A stretch of 64,000 nt of DNA from Zeimonas sp046347945 (GTDB lineage: Bacteria; Pseudomonadota; Gammaproteobacteria; Burkholderiales; Burkholderiaceae_E): the NCBI GenBank assembly GCA_046347945.1, contig JAXMFB010000003.1, forward strand, positions 186,001 to 250,000, in the 5' to 3' direction. A program made the position numbers and the translations under genes. Of the stretch, positions 15,322 through 23,379 are shown piece by piece (positions within the stretch are counted from its first letter, which is position 1; each line of letters opens with the position of its first letter). The notes under the pieces were generated by a model that did not search any database, was not told the origin of the DNA, and saw only the letters and a list, made by a program, of their open reading frames with translations.

Positions 15322-16497
15322 ATGGCAAGCAAGGCATTGGCGGCAACGGTAGCGGTTGGCCTCGCACTTTCGACGATGGTCGGAAGCGGTTCTGCGCAGG
15401 AGAAGCGTCCATACAAGATCGGTAGCGTCTTCTCGGTTACTGGCCCTGGTGCGCTCCTCGGTGAACGCATGAAGTCCACCGTCGAGATGATGGTCGAGCA
15501 GATCAACAAGAAGGGTGGGATCAACGGCCACCCGGTGAAGCTGATCGTCTATGACGCAGGCAGCGATGTGACGAAGGCGGTAGCCGCCACCAACCGCCTG
15601 ATTACACAAGACGAGGTCGACATAATCTCGGGCGCCGGCAACATGAGCGGTCTCTCGCTGGCGATGAAACCGGTCGCCGCGAGGTACGGCGTACCGATGA
15701 TCTCCAATGCCGGTGCCCGCGCGATCGTCGAACCGGTCGATGCGAGCAAGTGGGCGTTCAAGTCCCATTTGACCGACAAGGAGATTGTGGGACGCGCCAT
15801 CGACTACTGGAAATCCAAGGGTATTACGCGGGTGGCAATGCTCTCCGACACCACCAGCTTCGGCACAAGTGCGCGAGACGAACTCAAGCTTCAGGCTCCC
15901 GGCGCCGGCATAAACGTTGTCGCCTGGGAGGAATTCGAGATGACGGCGAGCGATCTGGTTCCCCAATTGACCCGCATTCGCGCCGCCAACCCTGAAGTCA
16001 TCCTGTGCTGGACAGTCGCCCCTTCGGGCATCGTCTTCATGAAGAATGCCCGCCAGCTTGGCCTCAAGCAGACGCTCATGCATGGCTTCGGCTACGTGGT
16101 GCCCAAGTACATGGAGATGGCTGGCGAGGCGGCTGAGGGCACGGTACTGGTGTCGCTGCGCTTCCCCGTCGGCGCCCAGCTCCCGGACTCGGATCCGACG
16201 AAAGCGGTGATCCTCAACTACAGCAACGAGCACAAGGCAAAATTCGGCAGCGAGCCGGACGTCTACGGCGCCGAAGCCTATGACGGCATGCTGATGGCGT
16301 TCAAAGCCTTGGAGGCGGCCAAGAGCTTCGACAAGGAGAAGATTCGCGCCGCGCTCGAGGGCTTGCAGTTCGTCGGCACTAACGGCTTGTACAAGTTCAG
16401 CTCGCAAAGACACTATGGCCTGACCAAGGAGGACGCCGTGGTCATGGAATGGCGCCAGGGCGGCTGGAAGCTCCTGATGGGCGCGGACACGAAGTAG
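15322..16497 (+). CDS. ABC transporter substrate-binding protein (Leu/Ile/Val-type)
   Basis: Periplasmic binding protein of 391 residues that delivers its ligand to the LivHMGF-type permease encoded downstream. The signal peptide covers about 1-25 (MASKALAATVAVGLALSTMV, cleavage after GSGSA). The mature part begins with YKIGSVFSVTGPGALLGERM and has family blocks INGHPVKLIVYDAGSD, LITQDEVDIISGAG, YGVPMISNAGA and YGAEAYDGMLMAFKALEAA. Start ATG 15322 is preceded by AGGGGGA. Longer upstream reading lacks a signal peptide. Relatives carry branched-chain amino acids, amides or aromatic acids; the ligand is not predictable. Confidence 0.9.
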   Translation: MASKALAATVAVGLALSTMVGSGSAQEKRPYKIGSVFSVTGPGALLGERMKSTVEMMVEQINKKGGINGHPVKLIVYDAGSDVTKAVAATNRLITQDEVDIISGAGNMSGLSLAMKPVAARYGVPMISNAGARAIVEPVDASKWAFKSHLTDKEIVGRAIDYWKSKGITRVAMLSDTTSFGTSARDELKLQAPGAGINVVAWEEFEMTASDLVPQLTRIRAANPEVILCWTVAPSGIVFMKNARQLGLKQTLMHGFGYVVPKYMEMAGEAAEGTVLVSLRFPVGAQLPDSDPTKAVILNYSNEHKAKFGSEPDVYGAEAYDGMLMAFKALEAAKSFDKEKIRAALEGLQFVGTNGLYKFSSQRHYGLTKEDAVVMEWRQGGWKLLMGADTK

Positions 16498-16514
16498 AAG
16501 GCGCGTTGGAGCGG

Positions 16515-16542
16515 ATCCGATCCGGTACCTGCCGGATCGGGT
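16515..16542 (+). terminator. 11-bp hairpin just after the substrate-binding protein gene
   Basis: Stem 16515-16525 pairs with 16532-16542 (ATCCGATCCGG with CCGGATCGGGT, one G-T pair), loop TACCTG. It begins 18 bases past the stop codon and has no T-run. Such hairpins commonly stabilise the message of the binding protein or reduce read-through into permease genes, giving excess binding protein. Confidence 0.55.
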
Positions 16543-16642
16543 GCGATGCGAAGCGCCGGCCGATCGCAGTTGGCTCGAACGCCCGGAGGCTGCGGTGATT
16601 CGATACAGAACCTGAGAGCTTTTCGTAGCGACCAGATCGAGG

Positions 16643-16800
16643 CTTTTCGCGTTGGCCACCGACGACTTGTTCCGTAGGCGCCTCGATCAGATGATCGATC
16701 TGCGTCATCCGCTCTCTGTTCTCACGCATCGCATTCCCTGGTGGCAGATCGAAGCCGCGCTCGCCCCGACTCTCGCTTCCAGGGACCGCGCCGGCACGGT
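16643..16800 (+). mobile_element. IS5-family transposase, N-terminal remnant
   Basis: Translation gives TDDLFRRRLDQMIDLRHPLS followed by VLTHRIPWWQIEAALAP and SRDRAG, the N-terminal signature of IS5-group transposases (LFRxRLDQxIDxxHPLxxLAxRIPWxxIE). No catalytic DDE part remains, and no terminal inverted repeats were found. The remnant splits the ABC operon between the binding protein and livH. The following 255 bases to 17055 hold no recognised gene. Confidence 0.7.
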
Positions 16801-17055
16801 GGTGTGGGCTCGTGCCGCTTGGCCGGGATCCAGTTGCCGGACAAGCTCCTCCTCCGTTCCGGTGCACCCCACGGTTCAAAGAAGGTGATCACCAATATGG
16901 TGCGAGGTCTGCCAGTGGCCGAACCAGTGAAGAAGAAATGGCCAGGGGAGGATGCAGTCCGCTTCCCGGACCTGGGCTACTGGGGATATCGATAGCCTGC
17001 GGTGTCCCGGTACTGTACCGAAGCGGAAAAGGCGCTCTGTGTGTGGGAGGCTCGG

Positions 17056-17940
17056 GTGAGCGAGTTCTTGCAGCTTCTGATTTCCGGACTGACGACTGGG
17101 AGCATCTATGGACTGGTCGCCGTCGGTTTCTGTATTGTGTATAACACCACAGAGGTCATCAACTTCGCGCAGGGCGAATTCGTCATGCTGGGAGGGATGA
17201 TGGCCGCTGCGTTGGCCGGAGAATTCGGCTGGCCGGTTCCCGTAGCGCTGCTGCTTGCAGTCGCATTCGTGACGCTGATCGGTCTTGTCTCCGAGAAACT
17301 GACGATCGGCCTGAGCCGCAAGCCGGAGGTCCTGAACCTGATCATCGTCACGATTGGCCTGGCGATCGTGATCAAGGGCGTCGTGATGATGGTCTGGGGA
17401 AAATTTCCAAAGGTTCTGCCGGCGTTCTCCGGCGAGAAATCCCTTGCAGTCCTGGGCGCAAGCATCACGCCGCAGGCACTGTGGGTTGCCGGTATCGCGC
17501 TCCTGGTCATGGTGGCCGTCGGCCTCTTCATGAAAACTTCGGTGCTCGGTACCGCGATGCGGGCTGCCGCCGCCGACCGCGGGACGGCCGCCCTGATGGG
17601 CATTCCGGTCGCCCGGCTGAGCACCGTCTCGTTCGGTGTGGCAAGTGGCATCGGTGCACTGGCTGGTGTGATCATCACACCGCTCACCATGACATCGTAC
17701 GATCAGGGCACCATCCTGGGTCTCAAGGGGTTCTGCGCGGCGATCATCGGCGGCATGGGAAACGTATTCGGCGCGTTCCTGGGCGGCTTGATCCTTGGCG
17801 GTGCCGAGGCCTTTACCGCCGGCTTGGGCGGTAGCGGTTACCAGGACGCCGTGGCATTCCTGTTGCTCATCATTCTTCTGCTCGTCCGGCCATCCGGTCT
17901 TCTGGGAGGTACGGGGAGGGAACGTGTCGTCAAGTTCTGA
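17056..17940 (+). CDS. livH: Branched-chain amino acid-type ABC permease (LivH)
   Basis: Inner-membrane permease, 294 residues and about eight helices, with the LivH signatures GLTTGSIYGLVAVGFCIVYNTT, INFAQGEFVMLGG and LKGFCAAIIGGMGNVFGAFLGG. GTG at 17056 is chosen because GGGAGG lies six bases upstream and the protein then begins at the family N-terminus SEFLQLLISGL. The ORF extends further upstream without homology. It partners with LivM, whose gene overlaps it by 17 bases. The IS remnant and a hairpin lie between it and the binding protein gene. Confidence 0.92.
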   Translation: MSEFLQLLISGLTTGSIYGLVAVGFCIVYNTTEVINFAQGEFVMLGGMMAAALAGEFGWPVPVALLLAVAFVTLIGLVSEKLTIGLSRKPEVLNLIIVTIGLAIVIKGVVMMVWGKFPKVLPAFSGEKSLAVLGASITPQALWVAGIALLVMVAVGLFMKTSVLGTAMRAAAADRGTAALMGIPVARLSTVSFGVASGIGALAGVIITPLTMTSYDQGTILGLKGFCAAIIGGMGNVFGAFLGGLILGGAEAFTAGLGGSGYQDAVAFLLLIILLLVRPSGLLGGTGRERVVKF

Positions 17941-18895
17941 CCGGGCAAGTGGGCTGCGATGGCTGCCGCTCGCGGTGTTTCTGATGCTGATCGCGCTTTT
18001 CCCGCTGGTGTCACCGAACGCGTATTTTCTGAGTATCGTGGCCTTCGCCGGGATCTACGTCCTTCTTTGCACTGGCCTCAATCTACTGATGGGCTATGCC
18101 GGTCAAGTGTCGCTCGGTCATGCCGCCTTCTGGGGCTTGGGAGCCTATATCTCCGGTGTGCTCACCGCGAAGTTCGGTTGGCCGCCCGCCTTGGCGCTGG
18201 CCGGATCGCTTGCCGGCACCTGCCTGGTGGCGCTTGCCGTGGGGCTGCCAACCTTGCGACTCAAGGGCCACTACCTCGCCATGGCGACGTTGGGGGTGGG
18301 CATTATCGTGCACACACTGTTCGTGCAGCTGGCGGGCCTCACGGGCGGGCCCTCGGGGCTGGTGAACGTTCCGGGTTTTTCTGTCGGTCCCCTCGAGGTG
18401 AACTCCGTTCTCGGCAACTATTACCTTATCTGGATCTTTGTCGGAATGGGGTTGATCGTTGCGCTGAATCTCGACCAGTCGCGCATCGGTAGGGCGCTCA
18501 CCGCCATCAGGGGAAGTGAAGCGGCCGCCGAATGCATGGGGGTCGATACGTACCGCTACAAGGTAATTGTCTTTGTCCTGTCGGCTGCCTATGCCGCCGT
18601 GGCCGGTACGCTCTATGTGCACTCCATCAATTTCGTGGCGCCCGATACCTTCGGTTTCATGAGTTCCGTATTGCTGCTTACGATGGTGGTTGTCGGAGGT
18701 ATCGGCTCGTTCTGGGGGCCGGTAATCGGGGCCTCCATCCTGACCTTGCTGCCCGAGTACCTGCGCGCTTACGAGGGCCTGGAAGTGGTGCTGTACGGTC
18801 TGATTCTGGTCGGGGTGATGATGTTCATGCCGAATGGCTTGGCACCCTTGCTCCGCAACCTTCGTCCGCGCCCTGGCTTGACCTCGAGGAAGTGA
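17924..18895 (+). CDS. livM: Branched-chain amino acid-type ABC permease (LivM)
   Basis: Second membrane subunit, 323 residues. LivM blocks are YVLLCTGLNLLMGYAGQVSLGHAAFW in pieces (residues about 45-70), LRLKGHYLAMATLG, RIGRALTAIRGSEAAAECMGVD and VVVGGIGSFWGPVIGA. GTG 17924 follows GGGGAGGG and overlaps the 3' end of livH, which fits coupled translation. The reading upstream of this GTG is antisense-like shadow of livH. The C-terminus ends RPRPGLTSRK just two bases before the livG start. Confidence 0.92.
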   Translation: MSSSSDRASGLRWLPLAVFLMLIALFPLVSPNAYFLSIVAFAGIYVLLCTGLNLLMGYAGQVSLGHAAFWGLGAYISGVLTAKFGWPPALALAGSLAGTCLVALAVGLPTLRLKGHYLAMATLGVGIIVHTLFVQLAGLTGGPSGLVNVPGFSVGPLEVNSVLGNYYLIWIFVGMGLIVALNLDQSRIGRALTAIRGSEAAAECMGVDTYRYKVIVFVLSAAYAAVAGTLYVHSINFVAPDTFGFMSSVLLLTMVVVGGIGSFWGPVIGASILTLLPEYLRAYEGLEVVLYGLILVGVMMFMPNGLAPLLRNLRPRPGLTSRK

Positions 18896-18896
18896 C

Positions 18897-19667
18897 GTGG
18901 CGGGCGACGCAGTACTGAGCATCGAGAGCATCAGCAAGTCTTTTGGTGGGCTGCGAGCCGTATCGAACGTCTCGTTCGATGTTCGACCAGGTACCATCAA
19001 GGCCGTAATCGGCCCGAATGGCGCCGGCAAAAGTACGCTTTTCAACCTGATCACCGGCCTCGAGTCGCCGCTATCGGGGCGTATCCTCTTGGGTGGCTCC
19101 GTCGTGAATGGACTCAAACCGAACCGCCGTGCAGCTCTCGGCATGGGTCGGACATTCCAGACACCCCAGATCTTCGCGGGTATGAGCGTCCTCGAAAACA
19201 TCCTTGTCGGTCGTCATCTGCACGGTACGGCAGGCTGGTTCGATGCGCTTGTCCACACCGGCCGCTCGCGTCGAGAGGATGCGGCGATGCGCCAGCACTG
19301 TCTCGGGGTGTTGGCGAGGGTGGGTCTGGCCGACAGAGCCGATGAAGACGCCGCCGACCTCGCCTGCGGCCAACTGAAATTGTTGGAGATGGCGCGGGCG
19401 CTTGCCCTGGATCCGAAGGTCGTGTTGCTCGACGAGTTCACCGCCGGGCTCACGCACCAGGAGACCGGTCACATGATGGATATCGTACGCAGCGTTCGAG
19501 ACGAAGGTGTCACAGTGCTGCTTGTCGAGCACGACATGCATCTGGTGATGAATCTCTCCGACGAGATCGTCGTGATGAATTTCGGCGAGAAGATCGCCGA
19601 GGGGTCCCCGGAAGAGATCCAGCGGGACGCCCGGGTGATTGAGGTATACCTGGGAACGGAGATGTAG
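18897..19667 (+). CDS. livG: ABC transporter ATP-binding protein (LivG)
   Basis: Cytoplasmic ATPase, 256 residues. Walker A GPNGAGKST (about residues 40-48), Q-loop region RTFQTPQIFAGMSV, signature region LACGQLKLLEMARAL (Cys and Ala replace the usual Ser/Gly), Walker B VVLLDEFTAGL (Phe where Pro is usual) and switch His in VEHDM. The long insert after the Q-loop is typical of LivG. GTG start directly follows the livM stop. The odd signature loop and Walker B are worth checking for reduced ATPase activity. Confidence 0.92.
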   Translation: MAGDAVLSIESISKSFGGLRAVSNVSFDVRPGTIKAVIGPNGAGKSTLFNLITGLESPLSGRILLGGSVVNGLKPNRRAALGMGRTFQTPQIFAGMSVLENILVGRHLHGTAGWFDALVHTGRSRREDAAMRQHCLGVLARVGLADRADEDAADLACGQLKLLEMARALALDPKVVLLDEFTAGLTHQETGHMMDIVRSVRDEGVTVLLVEHDMHLVMNLSDEIVVMNFGEKIAEGSPEEIQRDARVIEVYLGTEM

Positions 19668-20393
19668 GTGCTGGTGATCGAGAAGATCAGGGCGGGCTAC
19701 GGCCGCATGGAAGTGCTTCATGACATTGATCTCATGGTCAGCGAGGGCGAGTTTGTCTGCGTCATCGGACCGAATGGGACCGGCAAATCGACGCTGCTGC
19801 GCGCCATATGCAATACGCTCCCGATTACCTCGGGTGCGATCCGGTTCGATGGCCAATCGATCAATGGTATGGGTCCTGTTGCCGTGGTGAGGCGAGGCAT
19901 CGCAATGGTGCCTGAGGGTCGGCGTGTCTTCGGTCCCCTGACGGTTCGCGAGAACCTGTTGATGGGCGCTTACACGAGGCAGCGCGGAGGGCAGAAGGCC
20001 GAAATCCTGCGAGATCTGGAGCGGTCGTACGCAACCTTCCCCATTCTGCGCTCACGGGAGAACCAGATGGCTGGCTTGCTGTCTGGCGGTGAACAGCAGA
20101 TGCTCGCCATCGCGCGTGCAATGATGAGTCGCCCGAAGCTCCTGCTGCTGGACGAGCCATCAATGGGTCTGGCACCTCTGATCGTGAAGGACATCTTCAG
20201 GATACTGCAGCAACTGCGCGCTCAGACGACGATCCTGCTCGTGGAGCAGAATGCGCGTATCGCGCTCAGTTCTGCCGACCGTGGCTATATTCTGGAGAGG
20301 GGCCGAGTCGTGGCGGAGGGGCGCCGCGACGAACTCCTTGAAGATGCGGCCATAATGCAGACCTATCTCGGGGCTTCGTCGATCGTCAGCTAG
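19668..20393 (+). CDS. livF: ABC transporter ATP-binding protein (LivF)
   Basis: Second ATPase, 241 residues, with Walker A GPNGTGKST, signature LLSGGEQQMLAIARA, Walker B LLLLDEPSMGLAP and switch VEQNA. The GTG start immediately follows the livG stop (TAGGTG), so it is the last transport gene of the operon. Motifs are canonical, unlike those of the LivG partner. It ends 367 bases before the GntR-family gene on the same strand. Confidence 0.92.
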   Translation: MLVIEKIRAGYGRMEVLHDIDLMVSEGEFVCVIGPNGTGKSTLLRAICNTLPITSGAIRFDGQSINGMGPVAVVRRGIAMVPEGRRVFGPLTVRENLLMGAYTRQRGGQKAEILRDLERSYATFPILRSRENQMAGLLSGGEQQMLAIARAMMSRPKLLLLDEPSMGLAPLIVKDIFRILQQLRAQTTILLVEQNARIALSSADRGYILERGRVVAEGRRDELLEDAAIMQTYLGASSIVS

Positions 20394-20760
20394 TCAGCAC
20401 CGGATGGACCAGCCATGGCTACCGGAGTCTGCATGGGGGTCAGTCCGAACCCTGTCTTCGGGCAAAGGCCTTCGCCCCCTCGATCCGGACGCGATAGGTG
20501 GCGCGGGTGCAAACGCATACCACCGCATATCGAACTCTGAATATTGACCCATATGCTGGAAAGGCCTAATGTGATTGTCGCGGATTGTCGAGATTGGCAA
20601 CGCCCACGCCCGCTCGCATTCGATCTAGAGACACATCTGCTCACTGTCTCGAAGGGAATCGGATGCGATACGAGACCGAGGACATGAAGGATTCGGCATA
20701 CGTGGCTGACGCCGGCGCTATTGCCGCGCTTCTCGTTCTTCGCCGGATGGGGATTGAGGC
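20394..20760 (+). promoter_or_regulatory. Intergenic region with promoter-like and operator-like elements before the GntR gene
   Basis: No gene is seen in these 367 bases. TTGACC (20544-20549) and TAATGT (20567-20572) are 17 bases apart and could be a sigma-70 promoter with a weak -10. Downstream an inverted repeat GAGACA-N11-TGTCTC spans 20628-20650, a candidate operator for the GntR protein itself. Confidence 0.4.
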
Positions 20761-21459
20761 GTGACCAAGACCGCTCTGATGGAAGCGCCTCGCGAAGCTC
20801 AGGTCTTCGCCGTGCCCGAGTCGCTTTCGCAAATGACCGAGCGCTATCTCGAAGCCGATATCATCGAGGGCCGTCTGCCGCCCGGTACGCGGCTCAATCC
20901 GGAGGAGATTGCCAAGCGCCTCGGCATCAGCAAGTCACCGGTCCGCGAGGCGCTGATCTTGCTACACCGCGAAGGGTTGGTGACGAGCAAGCCGCGCAGC
21001 GTCTTCATTGTTTCGGAAATCAGTCTCGCCGATCTGCATGAGATTTACCCGATCCGCGCCGCCTTGAACGCGCTAATGGTCAAGATCATCATTTCGAGTG
21101 CCGCAGCGGCGGCGACGGCAGAACGTCTGACACGGCTGCTCGAGCCCATGCGGCGGGCGATAATCAACGACGACATACTCGGCTATTTCCACGCAAACAC
21201 GGATTTTTACGAGGTAATGATGGAGAGTTGCCCCAACGGCCGACTTCGGACGATGTGGCGCAAACTATCGATCCAAGTCGCGCGCTTCCGCTTCCTGCTC
21301 ATGTCTCAGCCCGGCCACATCAAGCAGTCCTTCCGCGAGCACGAGAGGCTTGTCAAGGCGATGCGCGCCGGTGATGCCGAGCGCGCCAGCAAACTTGCCG
21401 AAGGCATCATCAATAACTCGCTGGCGGCGCTGGTGAAGTTACCGCAGGTTGCCAAGTAG
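20761..21459 (+). CDS. GntR family transcriptional regulator (FCD subfamily)
   Basis: DNA-binding regulator of 232 residues. The winged helix-turn-helix spans about 22-88, with the GntR signature LEADIIEGRLPPGTRLNPEE and LGISKSPVREALILLHREGLV. The effector domain (about 95-225) has the FCD pattern LHEIYPIRAALNAL, HANTDFYEVMM and EHERLVKAMRAGDAERASKL. FCD regulators typically sense organic or amino acids and repress nearby catabolic or transport genes, so control of the adjacent ABC operon is a reasonable inference. GTG start at 20761. It is the right-most intact gene of the island. Confidence 0.88.
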   Translation: MTKTALMEAPREAQVFAVPESLSQMTERYLEADIIEGRLPPGTRLNPEEIAKRLGISKSPVREALILLHREGLVTSKPRSVFIVSEISLADLHEIYPIRAALNALMVKIIISSAAAAATAERLTRLLEPMRRAIINDDILGYFHANTDFYEVMMESCPNGRLRTMWRKLSIQVARFRFLLMSQPGHIKQSFREHERLVKAMRAGDAERASKLAEGIINNSLAALVKLPQVAK

Positions 21460-21490
21460 CGACGGCAGCAAGGTGCCGCGAGAACCTTAC

Positions 21491-21665
21491 GAATGCGGAT
21501 CATCAGCCGCTCCTCAGTCTCGGATGGATGCTTCGTGATCGTCAGCGAATCGTTGGCGTAGTGACCGCGGCCCGTGTCGGCGATCGACACTCGGCCTTGC
21601 AGATTGTTGGCCTGAGCGCCATGCGGCACTGTATCGGGACGCGCGCGAGCCGATCTGCGGGGCGC
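21491..21665 (-). pseudogene. Degenerate fragment of yaeQ, inverted
   Basis: The minus strand from about 21665 to 21491 matches 24970-25142 of the plus strand, including non-coding bases upstream of the yaeQ start (GGCTCGCGCGCG and TACAGTGCCGCATGGC). It reads GRVSIADTGRGHYANDSLT and ITKHPSETEERLMIR against the intact ELSVADMDRGYYADHSLT and IAKHPSETEERMMVR. About the first 45 codons remain, with a shift near the start. The intact gene lies 3.5 kb away in the opposite orientation. Confidence 0.75.
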
Positions 21666-21794
21666 TTACGTCGGTGCCGGACAGCAGTCAAGTAGCAGTG
21701 ACTGATGCATCATCCGCATCGCGAGAGGAATTTGCTCGTGACATTCCTCCGCGTTATTGCCAAGTTCTACGATTGACATGTTGCCTGGGAGAAC

Positions 21795-21990
21795 ATCCGG
21801 CGCCACACTGGCCGACGCCGACTTCGACCACCCCGACCAGTTCCTGGCCGAACTCGGCAACGGCGACGCGATGATCGTCGAGGAGTTCGACGGCTTCCTG
21901 GCGCCGCTCGCGTGCGCGCCCTGGCCGGTCCGCGGACGATTACCTGCCCGGGGTCCTCGGCTTCGATGACGTTGATGGCGGGCCGCACGC
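21795..21990 (+). pseudogene. Degenerate fragment of the UPF0149/SEC-C gene
   Basis: Plus-strand bases 21795-21990 match 25605-25828. They read ATLADADFDHPDQFLAELG then NGDAMIVEEFDGFLAPLAC, compared with ALADADFARLDQLLAELG and NDDAMIVEELDGFLAALAC in the intact gene. A shift follows and the match ends at the GATGGCGGGCCG block. The fragment lacks the start, the C-terminal SEC-C motif and the four-unit GATGGCGGC repeat. It is antisense to the last codons of the neighbouring histidine kinase. Confidence 0.78.
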
Positions 21991-23358
21991 CGGCAGTTCG
22001 ATCTCGACGACCAGCCCGCCGCCGTCGCGATTGCGTGCCGCGATGCGCCCGCCGTGCGCCTCGATCGCGCGGCGCGCGATCGCCAGCCCCAGGCCGAAGC
22101 CGCGCTCGCCGGCGCCGTTGGGCGCGCGATGGAAGGGCTCGAAGATGGCCTCGAGTTCCGGGTCGGGAACGCCGGGCCCGCGATCGGCCACGCTCAGGAC
22201 GAACGGAGCGCCCTCGCTGACCGGCGCGTCCGGCAGGCCGATGCGCACCTCGACCGTGGTGCCCTCGCGCGTGTATTTCACCGCGTTGCGGATCACGTTC
22301 TCGAACGCCCGGTGCAGCAACTCCGCGCGCGCCGTCGACATCACCCGATCGGCGCTCGCGAACGAGACGTCGCGCCCGCTCGCGCGCGCCTCGAAGCGCG
22401 CGTCGTCGACGATCGATTCGACCAGCTCGACCAGATCGACGCGCTCGAGCGGGGGCAGCGCGTTGCCGGCCTCGAGCCGGGCCAGCGCGAGCAGCTCGCC
22501 GACCAGGCCGTCGAGCCGGTTCGCCTCGCGCTCGATGCGCTCGAGCATCGACGCGGTGCGCTCGGGGTCCTGCCGCGCCAGCCCGACCGCCGCCTGCAGT
22601 CGCGCCAGCGGCGAGCGCAACTCGTGCGACACGTCGTGCAGCAGGCGCCGCTGCGAAGCTACCAGTTGCTGAAGTCGCTGCGCCATCTGGTCGAAGTCAC
22701 GGCCCAGGTCGGCCAGTTCGTCGGCGCGACGCCCCATCAGCGGCGCGACGCGGGTGTCGAGCCGACCCTCGGCGACCGAAGCGACCGCGCGACGCAAATG
22801 CCGGATCGGCCGCGTCAGCGACCAGGCGAGCAGCGCGCTGAATGCGACGCTGGCGAGCAGGCCGATCGCGCCCAGCAGTACCGGCGGCAGCGGCTCGGGC
22901 GGCCGGCCGAATCGTGCGGCGCGCGGCGTCGGGCGAATCGTTCCGTCGGCGGCGAAGGGTACGAACAGCAGCAGCCCGGTCGCGTCGTCGTAGCGCACGG
23001 CGCGCGCCGCGCGCGGCGCCGCGGGCCGCGCGAGGAGCCCGCGCGCGCGTTCGAGCGCGTCGGCCGGCACGTCGCGGCCGAGGAGATCCCTGCCTTCGCG
23101 GTCGACCGCATAGACGACCGCCGCGCTCCACGGCGAGGCCGCGTCGGCGAGCAGCGCGCGCAGCGCGGGTACGCCGCCGTGGCGCAGCGTGGCAGCCGCC
23201 GCCTGCAGTGCGAGCGCCGCCCGCGGGCCGGCCGCCAGCGCCGGCTCGTCGCGGGCCATGCGTTGCTGGTGCAGCCAGACGAGCGAGCCCACCGCGGCGC
23301 CCGCCAGCAGCAGCGCGAGCCAGAACGCGAGGAAGAATTTCCAGAACAGCCGGCCCAT
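21940..23358 (-). CDS. cpxA: Sensor histidine kinase, CpxA-like
   Basis: Inner-membrane sensor kinase of 472 residues. TM helices lie at about 8-29 and 159-181, enclosing a periplasmic sensor of about 130 residues. HAMP follows, then the H-box HDVSHELRSPLARL with phospho-acceptor His245, the N-box FENVIRNAVKYT, and ATP-binding blocks DRGPGVP and GFGLGLAIARRAIEAHGG. It lies 21 bases behind the response regulator on the same strand. The last 15 or so residues after VVEIELPA are read from antisense of the UPF0149 fragment, so the natural stop was lost at the rearrangement junction near 21990. The catalytic core is complete. Confidence 0.88.
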   Translation of the reverse strand: MGRLFWKFFLAFWLALLLAGAAVGSLVWLHQQRMARDEPALAAGPRAALALQAAAATLRHGGVPALRALLADAASPWSAAVVYAVDREGRDLLGRDVPADALERARGLLARPAAPRAARAVRYDDATGLLLFVPFAADGTIRPTPRAARFGRPPEPLPPVLLGAIGLLASVAFSALLAWSLTRPIRHLRRAVASVAEGRLDTRVAPLMGRRADELADLGRDFDQMAQRLQQLVASQRRLLHDVSHELRSPLARLQAAVGLARQDPERTASMLERIEREANRLDGLVGELLALARLEAGNALPPLERVDLVELVESIVDDARFEARASGRDVSFASADRVMSTARAELLHRAFENVIRNAVKYTREGTTVEVRIGLPDAPVSEGAPFVLSVADRGPGVPDPELEAIFEPFHRAPNGAGERGFGLGLAIARRAIEAHGGRIAARNRDGGGLVVEIELPACGPPSTSSKPRTPGR

Positions 23359-23379
23359 CGTCGCCGCTCCGGTCCGTTC

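Larger units (their letters stand above)
11085..21470. other. Lower-GC genomic island (catabolic/transport genes)
   Basis: Between the fghA fragment and the yaeQ fragment the DNA is visibly poorer in G+C, with more A/T at third codon positions than the flanks. It carries an acyl-CoA dehydrogenase, a sulfurtransferase, a lactonase-like metallohydrolase, an ABC uptake operon, an IS5-type remnant and a GntR/FCD regulator. No integrase, tRNA edge or clear direct repeats were found at the borders, so the mechanism of entry is unknown. Borders are placed to about 100 bases from the change in composition and the flanking pseudogene fragments. Confidence 0.6.

Noticed and set aside
11085..21470. Composite transposon bounded by two IS elements
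   Set aside because: Only one internal IS5-type remnant exists and neither border shows transposase or terminal inverted repeats.
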